Below are positions 7,544 to 16,121 of a stretch of 29,567 nt of DNA, one piece after another. This stretch comes from an uncultured Eubacteriales bacterium. Its GTDB lineage: Bacteria > Bacillota > Clostridia > Lachnospirales > Lachnospiraceae. Each line of letters starts with the position of its first letter. The stretch's first letter is position 1. The stretch is from NCBI GenBank assembly GCA_900544525.1, contig UQVN01000008.1, positions 1-29,567 on the forward strand. The letters are read 5' to 3'. Below the pieces are notes generated by a model. It saw only the letters and a program-made list of their open reading frames with translations. It was not told where the DNA came from and did not search any database. The translations under genes were made by a program, and so were the position numbers.

Positions 7544-8767
7544 TTAATATAAATATAAGTGTTTTGGCACTCCATTTTCATAGACAATACTTGGTTCTCC
7601 TTGAATTAATGGATACATATAATCCCATAATTCTTTTGTAATGTCGTTGCCTTCTTTATTGATCCATTCTCTTGGAACTTTCTTTTCTCTATTGGCTACT
7701 TCTGAAACTGGAATACTATCAAAAATCACTTCATATGGTTCATTTGCAATACGCTTTAACACCGCCATGACTCCTGTCTCTCCATCTAATGCACACTGAC
7801 AAGCCTTCATACCAAGCATCTTACTTTCTTCAATGTCCGTAGCGCTGGCGATATGAGCACCACAACGTTGCATTAAATTCAATTCAACAGAACGCACTTT
7901 ACATCCTAATCTTTCTCTTACAATCGTTTCTAGTACGCTTCCTGCTCCTGAAATAATCGCATGTCCAAAGGCATCTTTTGCACCTGCTTGTACATGTTCG
8001 GATAAATACATACCATTTTTATCTTTAATTCCTTCACTGATAGCCACTACGATATCTGGGTGATCCTCCATTTTCTTTTTCACGTCTTCAATAAATTGAT
8101 CCACGCTAAAATCTGGCTCACATAAATAGATAAGGTCTGGACCTTTTCCTCCTGCCACTCTTGCAAGGGCAGAAGCAGCTGTTAACCAACCTGCATTTCT
8201 TCCCATGACTTCCACAATTGTCACTGCCTTTGTATCATAGACATGGCAATCTCTTTCTAATTCCGCGAATGTAGTTGCAATATATTTTGCAGCAGAACCA
8301 AATCCAGGGCAATGATCAATTCCTACTAAATCATTATCGATTGTTTTTGGTGCTCCAACGATTTTAATATCGGTAATTCCATTTTTTTCACAATAAGCAG
8401 ATAATTTATCTACCGTATCCATAGAATCATTTCCGCCTGTATAAATGAAATATTTAATATCGTATTTACGGAAAATATGAATAATTTTTTCAAACTGTTC
8501 TTTCTCTTTTTCTAAGTCTCCTAACTTAAAGCGACAAGAACCAAGAGCTGCAGATGGTGTCTGGCAAAGACATCTTAAATCTTCCGCAGATTTTAATTTC
8601 TCATTTAAATCTACAAATTTCTCATGAAATACTCCTTGAATTCCATTGATTGCACCATACACTTTATCTACTTTACCGCTCAAAAAAGCACATGTCATTA
8701 CGCCTGCAATCGTAGCATTGATTGCAGATGTAGGACCACCAGACTGTGCGACTAATAAATTATTCAT
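7544..8767 (-). CDS. pfp: 6-phosphofructokinase, probably pyrophosphate-dependent
   Basis: This 407-residue enzyme phosphorylates fructose 6-phosphate to fructose 1,6-bisphosphate in glycolysis. The active-site motif is GGNDS (111-115), with Asp114 at the position of Gly104 of E. coli PfkA. PKTIDND (140-146) has Lys141 at the position of Gly124. The Asp plus Lys combination is the accepted signature of PPi use, and the reaction would then be reversible. Asp103 of PfkA is replaced by Asn here. Other family motifs are QSGGPTSAIN and VEVMGRNAGWL. The ATG follows AAAGGAGAT. It is the last gene after the small DUF protein and dusB, 62 bp from dusB. The donor is inferred, so an ATP enzyme is not excluded. 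Confidence 0.93.
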   Translation of the reverse strand: MNNLLVAQSGGPTSAINATIAGVMTCAFLSGKVDKVYGAINGIQGVFHEKFVDLNEKLKSAEDLRCLCQTPSAALGSCRFKLGDLEKEKEQFEKIIHIFRKYDIKYFIYTGGNDSMDTVDKLSAYCEKNGITDIKIVGAPKTIDNDLVGIDHCPGFGSAAKYIATTFAELERDCHVYDTKAVTIVEVMGRNAGWLTAASALARVAGGKGPDLIYLCEPDFSVDQFIEDVKKKMEDHPDIVVAISEGIKDKNGMYLSEHVQAGAKDAFGHAIISGAGSVLETIVRERLGCKVRSVELNLMQRCGAHIASATDIEESKMLGMKACQCALDGETGVMAVLKRIANEPYEVIFDSIPVSEVANREKKVPREWINKEGNDITKELWDYMYPLIQGEPSIVYENGVPKHLYLY

Positions 8768-8829
8768 TTTCTATCTCCTTTTTATCTTTCCATTGTTTCT
8801 TACTATTTTCTTTTGGCTATTACGAATAT

Positions 8830-9804
8830 TTATTCTCTTACGTGTTGATATTCTGTCATTAATTGTTTTAATTGTTCTAATGTTTCCACTTGATTGACTA
8901 AATTCCGCAACTTAGAAGAAGCTGGATATCCTACCGTATACCAAGCTACGTGTTTTCTCATTTCACGAATTCCAATATACTCACCTTTAAATTGTACCAT
9001 CATTTCTCCATGTCGCAATATCATAGCGACCACATCGGATAATTGTGGCTTTGGCAACAATTCTTTCGTATCCATATAATGTACAATTCGTTTAAAAAGC
9101 CATGGATTTCCTTTTGCTCCTCTTGCGATCATAATTCCATCGCATCCTGTTTCCTCATAGAGACGCATGGCATCTTCTGGTTCAAAAACATCGCCATTTC
9201 CAATGACTGGTATCTTAACTGCTTCTTTTACTTTTCGTATCATTTCCCAATCAGCAGTTCCTGAATAATACTGTTCTCTTGTTCTACCATGCACCGCAAT
9301 AGCAGCTGCGCCATTTGCCTCCGCTATTTGTGCCATTTCAACGGCATTTTGTGTCTCTTCTGTAAATCCTTTTCGTATCTTCACCGTAAGTGGCAAAGAA
9401 ATAGAGGAAGAAACCGACTTAATAATTTTTCCAGCTAACTCTGGATTTTTCATAAGAGCCGAGCCCTCTCCATTATTTACAATTTTTGGAACTGGACAAC
9501 CCATATTAATATCCACCGCATCAAAGCAACCTTTTTCTTCTAACTTCTTTGCCATCTCTCCCATAAGTTCTGGCTCAGAACCAAAGATTTGAACAGATAC
9601 TGGGCGTTCTTTTTCATCCGTTGCTAATAAAGGCTCTGTATTTTTATTTCCATAGTAAAGTGCTTTTGCACTCACCATCTCTGTATAAAACATCTCACAC
9701 CCTTGCTCTTTACAAAGCAAGCGAAATGGTAAGTCTGTCACACCTGCCATAGGCGCTAAAATAAGACCATGAGGAATCTCAATCTTACCAATTTTTAAAC
9801 TCAT
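8830..9804 (-). CDS. dusB: tRNA-dihydrouridine synthase
   Basis: This FMN- and NADPH-dependent enzyme reduces specific uridines in tRNA to dihydrouridine. The 324-residue TIM barrel starts with LILAPMAGVTDLPFR. It contains NMGCPVPKIV with the catalytic Cys103, the FMN-binding VHGRTREQYYSG, and IGNGDV plus MIARGAKGNPWLF. The helical RNA-binding C terminus is present, so the gene is intact. The ATG has GGAGT upstream. It is 13 bp downstream of the small DUF-like gene and shares its promoter. The DusB subtype is favoured from length and motifs. Confidence 0.95.
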   Translation of the reverse strand: MSLKIGKIEIPHGLILAPMAGVTDLPFRLLCKEQGCEMFYTEMVSAKALYYGNKNTEPLLATDEKERPVSVQIFGSEPELMGEMAKKLEEKGCFDAVDINMGCPVPKIVNNGEGSALMKNPELAGKIIKSVSSSISLPLTVKIRKGFTEETQNAVEMAQIAEANGAAAIAVHGRTREQYYSGTADWEMIRKVKEAVKIPVIGNGDVFEPEDAMRLYEETGCDGIMIARGAKGNPWLFKRIVHYMDTKELLPKPQLSDVVAMILRHGEMMVQFKGEYIGIREMRKHVAWYTVGYPASSKLRNLVNQVETLEQLKQLMTEYQHVRE

Positions 9805-9817
9805 TTTCTACTCCTAT

Positions 9818-10153
9818 CTAATTTTCCTCCATCTTTTGTCCGAGGAAAAACACTTTATAATAAAGCTCTAATTCTTCCCAAAGCTCTTGCTTTGTTCTTT
9901 GCAATTCTTTAATTTTTAATCCGCTTCCAATCTCATCAAATGCAAAATCGTCATTTGGTTGTACAACAAAATCAAGATTACCTTCTTCATCAAATTCCAT
10001 CGTAAAAACACAGCTAATTTGAGAAGTGAAGATAACACAAGTAATCTTTAATTCATCTTGAATCTGTTGTGGTAAAGCTGAAAATTGAGGATTAAAATAA
10101 TATTTCTGTTCATAGGTACTAGCACCACAAAGAACGACTTTTTCTCTTTCCAT
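9818..10153 (-). CDS. Small conserved protein resembling DUF6145
   Basis: The 111-residue protein has no signal peptide or membrane span. It starts CGASTYEQKYYFNPQFSAL and has a conserved-looking middle (QIQDELKITCVIF) and an acidic stretch with FDEEGNLDF. It ends in helices with LKIKELQRTKQELWEELELYY. From memory this matches a Lachnospiraceae-type family of unknown function, DUF6145; I could not search it. It is the first gene of the unit with dusB and the phosphofructokinase, so a link to tRNA modification is possible but unproven. AAAGGAA precedes the ATG at about nine bases. Confidence 0.8.
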   Translation of the reverse strand: MEREKVVLCGASTYEQKYYFNPQFSALPQQIQDELKITCVIFTSQISCVFTMEFDEEGNLDFVVQPNDDFAFDEIGSGLKIKELQRTKQELWEELELYYKVFFLGQKMEEN

Positions 10154-10266
10154 TTTCTTTTCCTTTCCGATACTCTTTCTATTGATATTCTTTTTCTATT
10201 TCTTCAATACGCTTTTCGCGCTTGTAATTGCTCTATTTTTATTAACTAGCAAAAAACCACTATCCA

Positions 10267-10295
10267 TCATAACAGATAATTTTCATTCTCGCAAC
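10267..10295 (-). promoter_or_regulatory. Promoter of the DUF-dusB-pfp unit
   Basis: On the minus strand TTGCGA (10295-10290), a 17-bp spacer and TATGAT (10272-10267) preceded by TGT form a good promoter with an extended -10. The start would be near 10260, giving a leader of about 107 nt. Apart from this and the argF terminator, 10154-10487 holds nothing I can identify. Confidence 0.75.
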
Positions 10296-10354
10296 GAAAA
10301 AGCAAAATCCGTCCCAATGGTAAATAATTAGAAACAACGAAAAATAATGTCTAT

Positions 10355-10407
10355 AATAAAAAAAGCAAGAAAAAATGGTATCTTTTTTGTCCATTCTTTC
10401 TTGCTTT
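10355..10407 (-). terminator. Intrinsic terminator of argF
   Basis: A 17-bp stem (10391-10407 with 10362-10378, 12-nt loop) has one G-U pair as minus-strand RNA and is followed there by TTTTTTTATTATAG. It lies about 80 bp beyond the argF stop. Confidence 0.88.
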
Positions 10408-10487
10408 CTCATATAGCATCATTGATTCTTGTAACTTTTTTATTTTTTATTGAATAATTTTTGCTAAACTTTTATGTATCACGCTTC

Positions 10488-11426
10488 TTATTCTTCCCCT
10501 AATGTAGCAACCATTACCGCTTTAATGGTATGCATACGATTTTCTGCTTCTTCAAAAATAATATCTGCATTGTCTTCAAATACTTCTTCTGTAATCTCAT
10601 TTCCTTTTACAGCAGGTAGACAATGCATAACAACTGTCGTATCTTTTCCAGTCTTTTGAAGCAATTCTTTATTTACTTGATATGGCTTTAATAAAGCGAT
10701 TCTCTCTGCTGCCTTATCTTCTTCTCCCATAGAACACCACACATCGGTATAAATAGCATCTGCTTCTTTTACCGCTTCCACATCTTCTGATAATGTAATC
10801 GTTCCGCCTGACTGTTTTGCATACTCCTCACAAGTAGTAATGAGATCTTCTTTTGGCCACAAACTCTTTGGCGCAATCAAAGTGAAATGAAGCCCTAATT
10901 TGGCACATCCGATCATAAGGGAGTTTGCCATATTATTTCTTCCATCACCTGTATATACAAAATGTAATCCTTTTAAATGCCCATAATGTTCTTTTAATGT
11001 GAGCATATCCGCTAAAATCTGTGTTGGATGATAATCATCGGTAAGTCCATTCCATACAGGAACTCCGCTATATTTTGCTAATTTCTCCACATTCTCATGC
11101 TTGAATCCACGAAATTCAATTCCATCAAACATTCTTCCTAACACACGAGCGGTATCTTCTACCGATTCTTTATGTCCTAACTGAATATCGTCTTTTCCAA
11201 GATATTCTGGATGCCCTCCTTCGTCAATACAGCCGATTGTAAACGCACATCTTGTACGAGTGGATGGCTTTTCAAAAATAAGGGCAATATTTTTTCCTTT
11301 TAAACGATTCCCCGTAATCCCTTTTTTCTTATCCGCCTTCAACTGTCCTGCTAAATCAATTAATCCCTCTATTTCTTCTGGTGTAAAATCTTTTAATGTT
11401 AAAAAACTTCTTCCTTTTAAATCCAT
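10488..11426 (-). CDS. argF: Ornithine carbamoyltransferase
   Basis: This cytosolic enzyme makes citrulline from ornithine and carbamoyl phosphate for arginine synthesis. Counted from the chosen start, the carbamoyl-phosphate site STRTR is at residues 55-59, HPTQILADM and YTGDGRNN follow, and the ornithine SMG loop is in DVWCSMGEE. MHCLPA with the active Cys is near the C terminus. I start at 11426 (MDLKGRSF), giving 312 residues, because AGGAGG lies eight bases upstream. An in-frame ATG at 11450 overlaps the -10 box and would not be transcribed. No other arg gene is adjacent. Anabolic use is favoured by the ArgR-like sites; a catabolic ArcB role cannot be fully excluded. Confidence 0.96.
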   Translation of the reverse strand: MDLKGRSFLTLKDFTPEEIEGLIDLAGQLKADKKKGITGNRLKGKNIALIFEKPSTRTRCAFTIGCIDEGGHPEYLGKDDIQLGHKESVEDTARVLGRMFDGIEFRGFKHENVEKLAKYSGVPVWNGLTDDYHPTQILADMLTLKEHYGHLKGLHFVYTGDGRNNMANSLMIGCAKLGLHFTLIAPKSLWPKEDLITTCEEYAKQSGGTITLSEDVEAVKEADAIYTDVWCSMGEEDKAAERIALLKPYQVNKELLQKTGKDTTVVMHCLPAVKGNEITEEVFEDNADIIFEEAENRMHTIKAVMVATLGEE

Positions 11427-11448
11427 CGTAAGAACCTCCTTTTGGCTC

Positions 11449-11477
11449 ATTATAACAAGTTATCGTAGGAAAGTCAA
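11449..11477 (-). promoter_or_regulatory. Strong promoter of argF
   Basis: On the minus strand TTGACT (11477-11472), 17 bp and TATAAT (11454-11449) with TGT ahead of it form a near-consensus promoter. The start is expected near 11442, leaving a leader of only about 16 nt that holds the AGGAGG. This rules out the upstream in-frame ATG. Confidence 0.88.
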
Positions 11478-11492
11478 AAGGTTTTTGCATAT

Positions 11493-11532
11493 TTTTAAAT
11501 TTTATACATTAAAATACCTATTTTTATTCATT
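11493..11532 (-). promoter_or_regulatory. Candidate ArgR (AhrC) operator pair
   Basis: Two AT-rich sites, AATGAATAAAAAT (from 11532) and AATGTATAAAATT (from 11510), lie 22 bp apart upstream of the argF promoter. The first agrees with the left part of the Bacillus AhrC box (CATGAATAAAAAT) except at the first base. The right half of the box is weak, and the AT-rich background makes chance matches likely. Confidence 0.4.
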
Positions 11533-11611
11533 ATTTCCATCTCTATTTGCATATATACGAGCAATAATATGTATTTTAACACCAAAATATTCATTATATA
11601 TTTTTCAATGA

Positions 11612-12349
11612 TTAAACTCCATTTCCAACGCTGATGGAACAAGCATATACTTTCTCAATTGTTGTTTGTTTCAATAAAAGAGAGCTACATGCCTCCATAG
11701 TCGCTCCTGTTGTATAAATATCATCCACTAATAAAACGCTGTGGATTTCCTCTGGAAGATGTCCAATGGAAAATGCACTTTTTAAGTTTTTATAGCGCTG
11801 TTTTTGATCTAACTCCTTTTGTGGCGTTGTATCCACAGTACGAACTAATCCTTTGCTAATGCAAGGAATCTCCAACAATTCCCCAAGTTTCCTTCCAAGA
11901 ATTTCGGCTTGATTATATCCTCTTTGCCTTCGCTTTTTCTTATGAACAGGAACGGGAATGATCCCATCGATTTGAAAACTCTTCCACAATCTTCCATATC
12001 GTTTTACAAGCTCTCTTGCATACCAATCCGCATACTCTCTTTTATTAGCATATTTAAAGGCATAGATGGATTTTTTTACTTTACTCTCGTATCGAAGAAG
12101 TCCATAGTTTCGAATAAAACTTCTTTTATGTGACTGACAATCCCTACAGTATTCTTTTGCCTCTTCTTCTATAGAAAAAGGCTTTCCACATTTCATACAG
12201 AATGGCTCTTCAAGATATGGCACTTCTTTTTCACAATCGCTACAAAGCAAGCGTCCATATCCAGCAATCGTTTGACAGAGCGGACACTGTCTTGGATAAA
12301 GTAAATCCAATGGGATAGCATACACTTTTTTCTTTTTTTGTTCCCCCAT
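11612..12349 (-). CDS. comFC: ComF-family phosphoribosyltransferase-like protein
   Basis: The 245-residue protein has two zinc-knuckle Cys pairs sets at the N terminus (C22, C25, C36, C39 and C51, C54, C68, C71). The C-terminal half is a type I phosphoribosyltransferase fold with the PRPP loop VLLVDDIYTTGAT. ComFC/GntX proteins are needed for DNA uptake in competent bacteria and are also conserved where competence is unknown. The gene lies 8 bp after recD2, and its GGGGGAAG ribosome site overlaps the recD2 stop, so the two are co-translated. This pairing suggests a role in handling single-stranded DNA. No ComFA helicase is adjacent. No clear terminator follows. Confidence 0.93.
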   Translation of the reverse strand: MGEQKKKKVYAIPLDLLYPRQCPLCQTIAGYGRLLCSDCEKEVPYLEEPFCMKCGKPFSIEEEAKEYCRDCQSHKRSFIRNYGLLRYESKVKKSIYAFKYANKREYADWYARELVKRYGRLWKSFQIDGIIPVPVHKKKRRQRGYNQAEILGRKLGELLEIPCISKGLVRTVDTTPQKELDQKQRYKNLKSAFSIGHLPEEIHSVLLVDDIYTTGATMEACSSLLLKQTTIEKVYACSISVGNGV

Positions 12350-12357
12350 ACTTCCCC

Positions 12358-14601
12358 CTAGTTTTCCATTGTTTCACAGTCCTCTTCCATTTTTTTTATT
12401 TCTTTTAGTTGATAAGATAAACCACTATATCGCAATTGTTCATTGACATTTTGTATCATAAAATCTACCGTGCTTGGATTTCCAACCATCGTTACACATT
12501 GCTTAGCACGGGTAACTGCTGTATAAAGTAGATTTCGATTAAACAATACTCTTGGACCTGTCATCAGTGGAATTACAACGGCAGGATATTCACTTCCTTG
12601 AGACTTATGGATCGTTACCGCATAGGCAAGTTCTAATTCGTCTAACATAGAAAAGCTGTATTTTACCACTTTTACATCATCAAAGACCACTATAATTTCT
12701 TCAGCAAAAGAATTGATCTCTCGGATAATGCCAACGTCCCCATTAAACACACCAACGCCTGTATCGAGGACAAAGCCTTTGCCATTTTTCACTTCCCATT
12801 CCAGCTTATAATTATTCTTAATCTGCATGACTTTATCGCCTTCTCGAAAGACACCAAAATGCACTTCTCTTTCTCTTTTTTCTTCAGATGGAGGATTTAA
12901 ATACAGCTGCAAAATCTGATTTAATTTTTCAACCCCTAACTCTCCTTTTCTCATAGGAGTCAATACTTGAATGTCATATGGCGTAGCATCCACATAGTTT
13001 GGCAATTTGTCCCGCACAAGATAAATGACAACACCAAGTATTTCTTGAATTGACATTCGTTTTAAGAAAAAGAAATCACGACTTTTATTATCCAATTGAA
13101 TGAGCTGTCCATGATTAATTCTATGGGCATTGACAACGATATCGCTTTTTTCTGCTTGTCGAAAGATTTTATTTAATTCCACAACAGAAAAACATTTGGA
13201 AGCAATTAAGTCTTTTAATACGTTTCCAGGACCTACCGATGGAAGCTGATTTCCATCTCCTACAAGCACAAGCCTTGTTCCTGGTACAATTGCCAACAAC
13301 AGTGCATGCATTAAACTTAAATCTACCATAGACATTTCATCGATAATAATAACGTCCGTTTCTAATGGATTTTGTTCATTTTTTTCAAACTTAAAACGAG
13401 AACCGCCTTCTAAATCTCCATTAAGCTCTAACAAACGGTGAATCGTCTTGGCTTCACAGCCTGTCGCTTCTGCCATTCTCTTTGCGGCTCTTCCTGTTGG
13501 GGCTGCCAACATAATATCAAGCCCTTCTCCCTCAAAGTATTGAATAATAGCATTAATTGTAGTTGTCTTTCCTGTCCCAGGACCTCCTGTTACAATAAGA
13601 ACTCCATTTTTTGCTCCTGTTCGAATGGCATCTTTTTGAAGTTCGTCATATACAATATTTTGACTTTGTTCCATTCGAATCAAACTTTGTTCTAACTCTT
13701 CATCGGTGACTTCATATTTTACATCCAGATCTAACATTCGCTTTGCCGTATTCAGCTCCGTATAATACATAGGATTTGTATAGACCATATCACGCTCTTC
13801 TATATTTTTAATGATTAATTTTCGCTCCAATACAAGCTCCATAAGCTTCGGTTCTAACACTTCTGCTCCTACTCCAAGCAATTCCGCCCCTCGAATTAAA
13901 AGACGCTCTCTTGGAAAAGACACATGACCACTATACCCTGCCTGTTGCATTGTATATAAAATGCCCGACTTAATTCGAAAATCAGATTCGGTTCCAATTC
14001 CCACTTTCGCCGCAATTTCATCTGCGATTTTAAACCCAATTCCCGATATATCATCTGCCATTTTATAAGGATTTGTCTTAATCACATCATAAAGTCGATC
14101 CCCATATTCGTTAAAAATTTTCACCGCATAATTGGTTGCAATGCCATATTGGGATAAAAAAATCATCGCCTGTCTCATCGCTTGCTTTTCATGAAACTGT
14201 GCAGCGATTTCTTGTGCCATTCGTTCAGAAATCCCTTTAATCTCAATGAGTCGTTCGGGCTCTTCTTCTATTATACGAAACGTATCCATCTTAAACTTTT
14301 TCACAACTCGCTTTGCAAGAACAGGACCCATTCCCTTTATAGCACCAGAACCTAAATAACGCTCCATATCTTTCATACCTTCTGGAGCTCTTACTTCATA
14401 TTTTTCCACTTTAAACTGCGGTCCATGGACAGGATGATCGACGTATCCACCTTCTAATCTTAAATATTCTCCTTCATTAATATAATTAAAATTTCCAACG
14501 CAAGTTTCCTCATCTGCCACTGTTTCTAATGTCAAAACAGTATATCCATTTTCTTCATTTCTAAATCGGATATGTCCAACATATCCTTCCAATATTTCCA
14601 T
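12358..14601 (-). CDS. recD2: ATP-dependent 5'-3' DNA helicase RecD2 (YrrC type)
   Basis: This superfamily 1B helicase of 747 residues acts without RecBC in replication-fork and repair tasks. The N-terminal OB-like part (1 to about 75) and tandem helix-hairpin-helix region (about 85-200, with GSGAIKGMGPVLAKR) define the RecD2 branch. Walker A GGPGTGKTT is at 339-347. Later motifs are VIIIDEMSMVD (II), GDGNQLPSVGPG (III), TIHKSQGSEYPAVVI and YTAVTRAKQ (VI). The ATG has AAGGGGAT upstream. It is co-transcribed with comFC. The gene is intact, of usual length, and the family call is secure. Confidence 0.96.
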   Translation of the reverse strand: MEILEGYVGHIRFRNEENGYTVLTLETVADEETCVGNFNYINEGEYLRLEGGYVDHPVHGPQFKVEKYEVRAPEGMKDMERYLGSGAIKGMGPVLAKRVVKKFKMDTFRIIEEEPERLIEIKGISERMAQEIAAQFHEKQAMRQAMIFLSQYGIATNYAVKIFNEYGDRLYDVIKTNPYKMADDISGIGFKIADEIAAKVGIGTESDFRIKSGILYTMQQAGYSGHVSFPRERLLIRGAELLGVGAEVLEPKLMELVLERKLIIKNIEERDMVYTNPMYYTELNTAKRMLDLDVKYEVTDEELEQSLIRMEQSQNIVYDELQKDAIRTGAKNGVLIVTGGPGTGKTTTINAIIQYFEGEGLDIMLAAPTGRAAKRMAEATGCEAKTIHRLLELNGDLEGGSRFKFEKNEQNPLETDVIIIDEMSMVDLSLMHALLLAIVPGTRLVLVGDGNQLPSVGPGNVLKDLIASKCFSVVELNKIFRQAEKSDIVVNAHRINHGQLIQLDNKSRDFFFLKRMSIQEILGVVIYLVRDKLPNYVDATPYDIQVLTPMRKGELGVEKLNQILQLYLNPPSEEKREREVHFGVFREGDKVMQIKNNYKLEWEVKNGKGFVLDTGVGVFNGDVGIIREINSFAEEIIVVFDDVKVVKYSFSMLDELELAYAVTIHKSQGSEYPAVVIPLMTGPRVLFNRNLLYTAVTRAKQCVTMVGNPSTVDFMIQNVNEQLRYSGLSYQLKEIKKMEEDCETMEN

Positions 14602-14664
14602 TCGAATCCCCTTTCTTTTTTCTTTTTTTGTATTTTTTACTGATTTTACATCACTCAGAAGTCC

Positions 14665-14700
14665 TGTTTCTTTTTACTGTTTCTTTTTACTGATTCTTTT
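14665..14700. repeat. Short tandem repeat, 13-bp unit
   Basis: TGTTTCTTTTTAC occurs twice head to tail (14665-14677, 14678-14690), with a degenerate third partial copy to 14700. It sits in the recD2 leader. It is probably replication slippage in T-rich DNA; no function is suggested. Confidence 0.8.
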
Positions 14701-14713
14701 GCCTATTCTTTAT

Positions 14714-14743
14714 ATGGTACTCCTATCTCCTATCGAAAGTCAA
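14714..14743 (-). promoter_or_regulatory. Possible promoter of recD2-comFC
   Basis: On the minus strand TTGACT (14743-14738), an 18-bp spacer and TACCAT (14719-14714) form a moderate sigma-A match about 115 bp upstream of recD2. Confidence 0.45.
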
Positions 14744-14813
14744 TGACAGAATGGTACAAGACATTTATCCATAGCGCTTTTTATATTATAGGAAATACCG
14801 TCTCCTATCACAT

Positions 14814-14854
14814 AAAAAAGGACCATTGCATAAAATAAGCAATCGTCCCTTTTT
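14814..14854 (-). terminator. Intrinsic terminator of mreB
   Basis: A stem of about 14 bp with one mismatch (14839-14852 with 14816-14829) is better paired as minus-strand RNA because of a G-U pair. It is followed there by six T. It lies just after the mreB stop. Confidence 0.85.
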
Positions 14855-14868
14855 ACTCTCTTTATTTA

Positions 14869-15855
14869 TTATTTATCACTTAAGTATTCCACATATTGAC
14901 CTGTACCAATAGCTACCGCTGTCAATGGTTCGTCTGCTGTCATTGTATTGATACCTGTTTTTTCTTCAATTAACTCTTCTAAACCGTGAAGCAATGCACC
15001 ACCGCCTGTTAATACAATACCTCTATCAGAAATATCCGCAGCTAATTCCGGTGGAGTTTTTTCAAGAACACTGTGTACCGCTTCTACGATCTGAGTCGCA
15101 GCTTCACGAAGCGCTTCTTCTGTTTCTTCTGATGTAACAGTGATTGTCTTTGGAAGACCTGTTACAAGATTACGTCCACGCACATCCATAGAAGAAACTT
15201 CTGGACGTTTATATACCGTACCAATTGTAATCTTAATATCTTCCGCTGTTCTTTCACCGATTAATAAATTATGCTTTTTACGCATATAACGAATGATTGC
15301 TTCATCAAAATCATCACCTGCAATTTTGATAGAAGTGCTTACAACTGTTCCGCCAAGAGAAATAACTGCAATATCAGAAGTACCACCACCGATATCAACA
15401 ATCATATTTCCAACTGGTTTTGCAATTTCAATTCCTGCACCAATAGCTGCTGCGATTGGTTCTTCGATAATAACAACATCTCTTGCACCTGCTTCTCTTG
15501 TTGCATCATCAACCGCTTTTTTCTCAACTTCTGTCGCTCCACTTGGGACACAAACAGCAACTCTTGGTCGTTTGGAGAAGAAAGATTTTCCAACTGCTTT
15601 TTGGATAAAGTATTTGATCATTTTTTCTGTTACTGTATAATCAGAAATAACACCTTGTCTTAATGGACGAACTGCCACGATGTTTCCCGGAGTTCTACCA
15701 AGCATTAAACGTGCTTCTTCTCCAATTGCTTTAATTTTATTTGTTTTTCTATCAAATGCCACTACGGACGGCTCTTTTAAAACAACACCTTTGCCTTTTA
15801 CATATACTAAGACACTTGCTGTTCCCAAATCGATTCCAATATCTGTACTTGCCAT
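14869..15855 (-). CDS. mreB: Actin-like cell-shape protein, MreB/Mbl family
   Basis: This 328-residue ATP-dependent cytoskeletal protein forms membrane-bound filaments that guide lateral wall synthesis. The actin-fold motifs are complete: phosphate-1 DIGIDLGTASVLVY at the N terminus, phosphate-2 VDIGGGTSDIAVIS near residue 160, and adenosine motif VLTGGGALLHGL near 290. The short region before DIGIDLG lacks an obvious amphipathic helix. It stands alone, without mreC and mreD, so it resembles the Mbl/MreBH paralogues as much as MreB itself. The ATG has AAAGGGGAC upstream. Two promoters precede it and a terminator follows, so it is monocistronic. Confidence 0.95.
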   Translation of the reverse strand: MASTDIGIDLGTASVLVYVKGKGVVLKEPSVVAFDRKTNKIKAIGEEARLMLGRTPGNIVAVRPLRQGVISDYTVTEKMIKYFIQKAVGKSFFSKRPRVAVCVPSGATEVEKKAVDDATREAGARDVVIIEEPIAAAIGAGIEIAKPVGNMIVDIGGGTSDIAVISLGGTVVSTSIKIAGDDFDEAIIRYMRKKHNLLIGERTAEDIKITIGTVYKRPEVSSMDVRGRNLVTGLPKTITVTSEETEEALREAATQIVEAVHSVLEKTPPELAADISDRGIVLTGGGALLHGLEELIEEKTGINTMTADEPLTAVAIGTGQYVEYLSDK

Positions 15856-15960
15856 TTTTGTCCCCTTTCGTTCATCTGCTCTCTTTTTAACTTTATTGTT
15901 TCCATAGTTTTATAATTTATCAGATTTCCCACCGAATGTTTCAAAATCGTTTCCTTTATA

Positions 15961-15988
15961 ATTATATACATTCTAACGTAATTTGCAA
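15961..15988 (-). promoter_or_regulatory. Proximal mreB promoter
   Basis: On the minus strand TTGCAA (15988-15983), a 16-bp spacer and TATAAT (15966-15961) give a start near 15954 and a leader of about 100 nt. Confidence 0.7.
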
Positions 15989-16037
15989 TGAGAAGTTTTC
16001 ATTTTTCTACAATTTTCCTACTTTTCTAGCAAATAAT

Positions 16038-16078
16038 GAAAATCAAGAATATTACTTCCCCATTTTTGTTGATTTTTC
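16038..16078 (-). other. Inverted repeat in the long mreB leader
   Basis: GAAAATCAA (16038-16046) can pair with TTGATTTTTC (16069-16078). TTTTCTAG occurs on both sides of the region. It lies in RNA made only from the distal promoter. The stem is AT-rich, so this could be chance. Confidence 0.3.
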
Positions 16079-16121
16079 TAGTAGTTTTTTAATTCTTCCT
16101 TAGGAAAAACGATTTATTTCT

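Noticed and set aside
14665..14700. CRISPR-like repeat
   Set aside because: It is a directly adjacent 13-bp tandem repeat in T-rich DNA with no spacers and no cas genes.
15271..15663. Plus-strand frames of 115-130 codons opposite mreB
   Set aside because: They are antisense shadows of a clearly real actin-family gene. The translations are low-complexity (Asn, Cys, Ile or Ser, Thr, Ala rich) and have no ribosome site.
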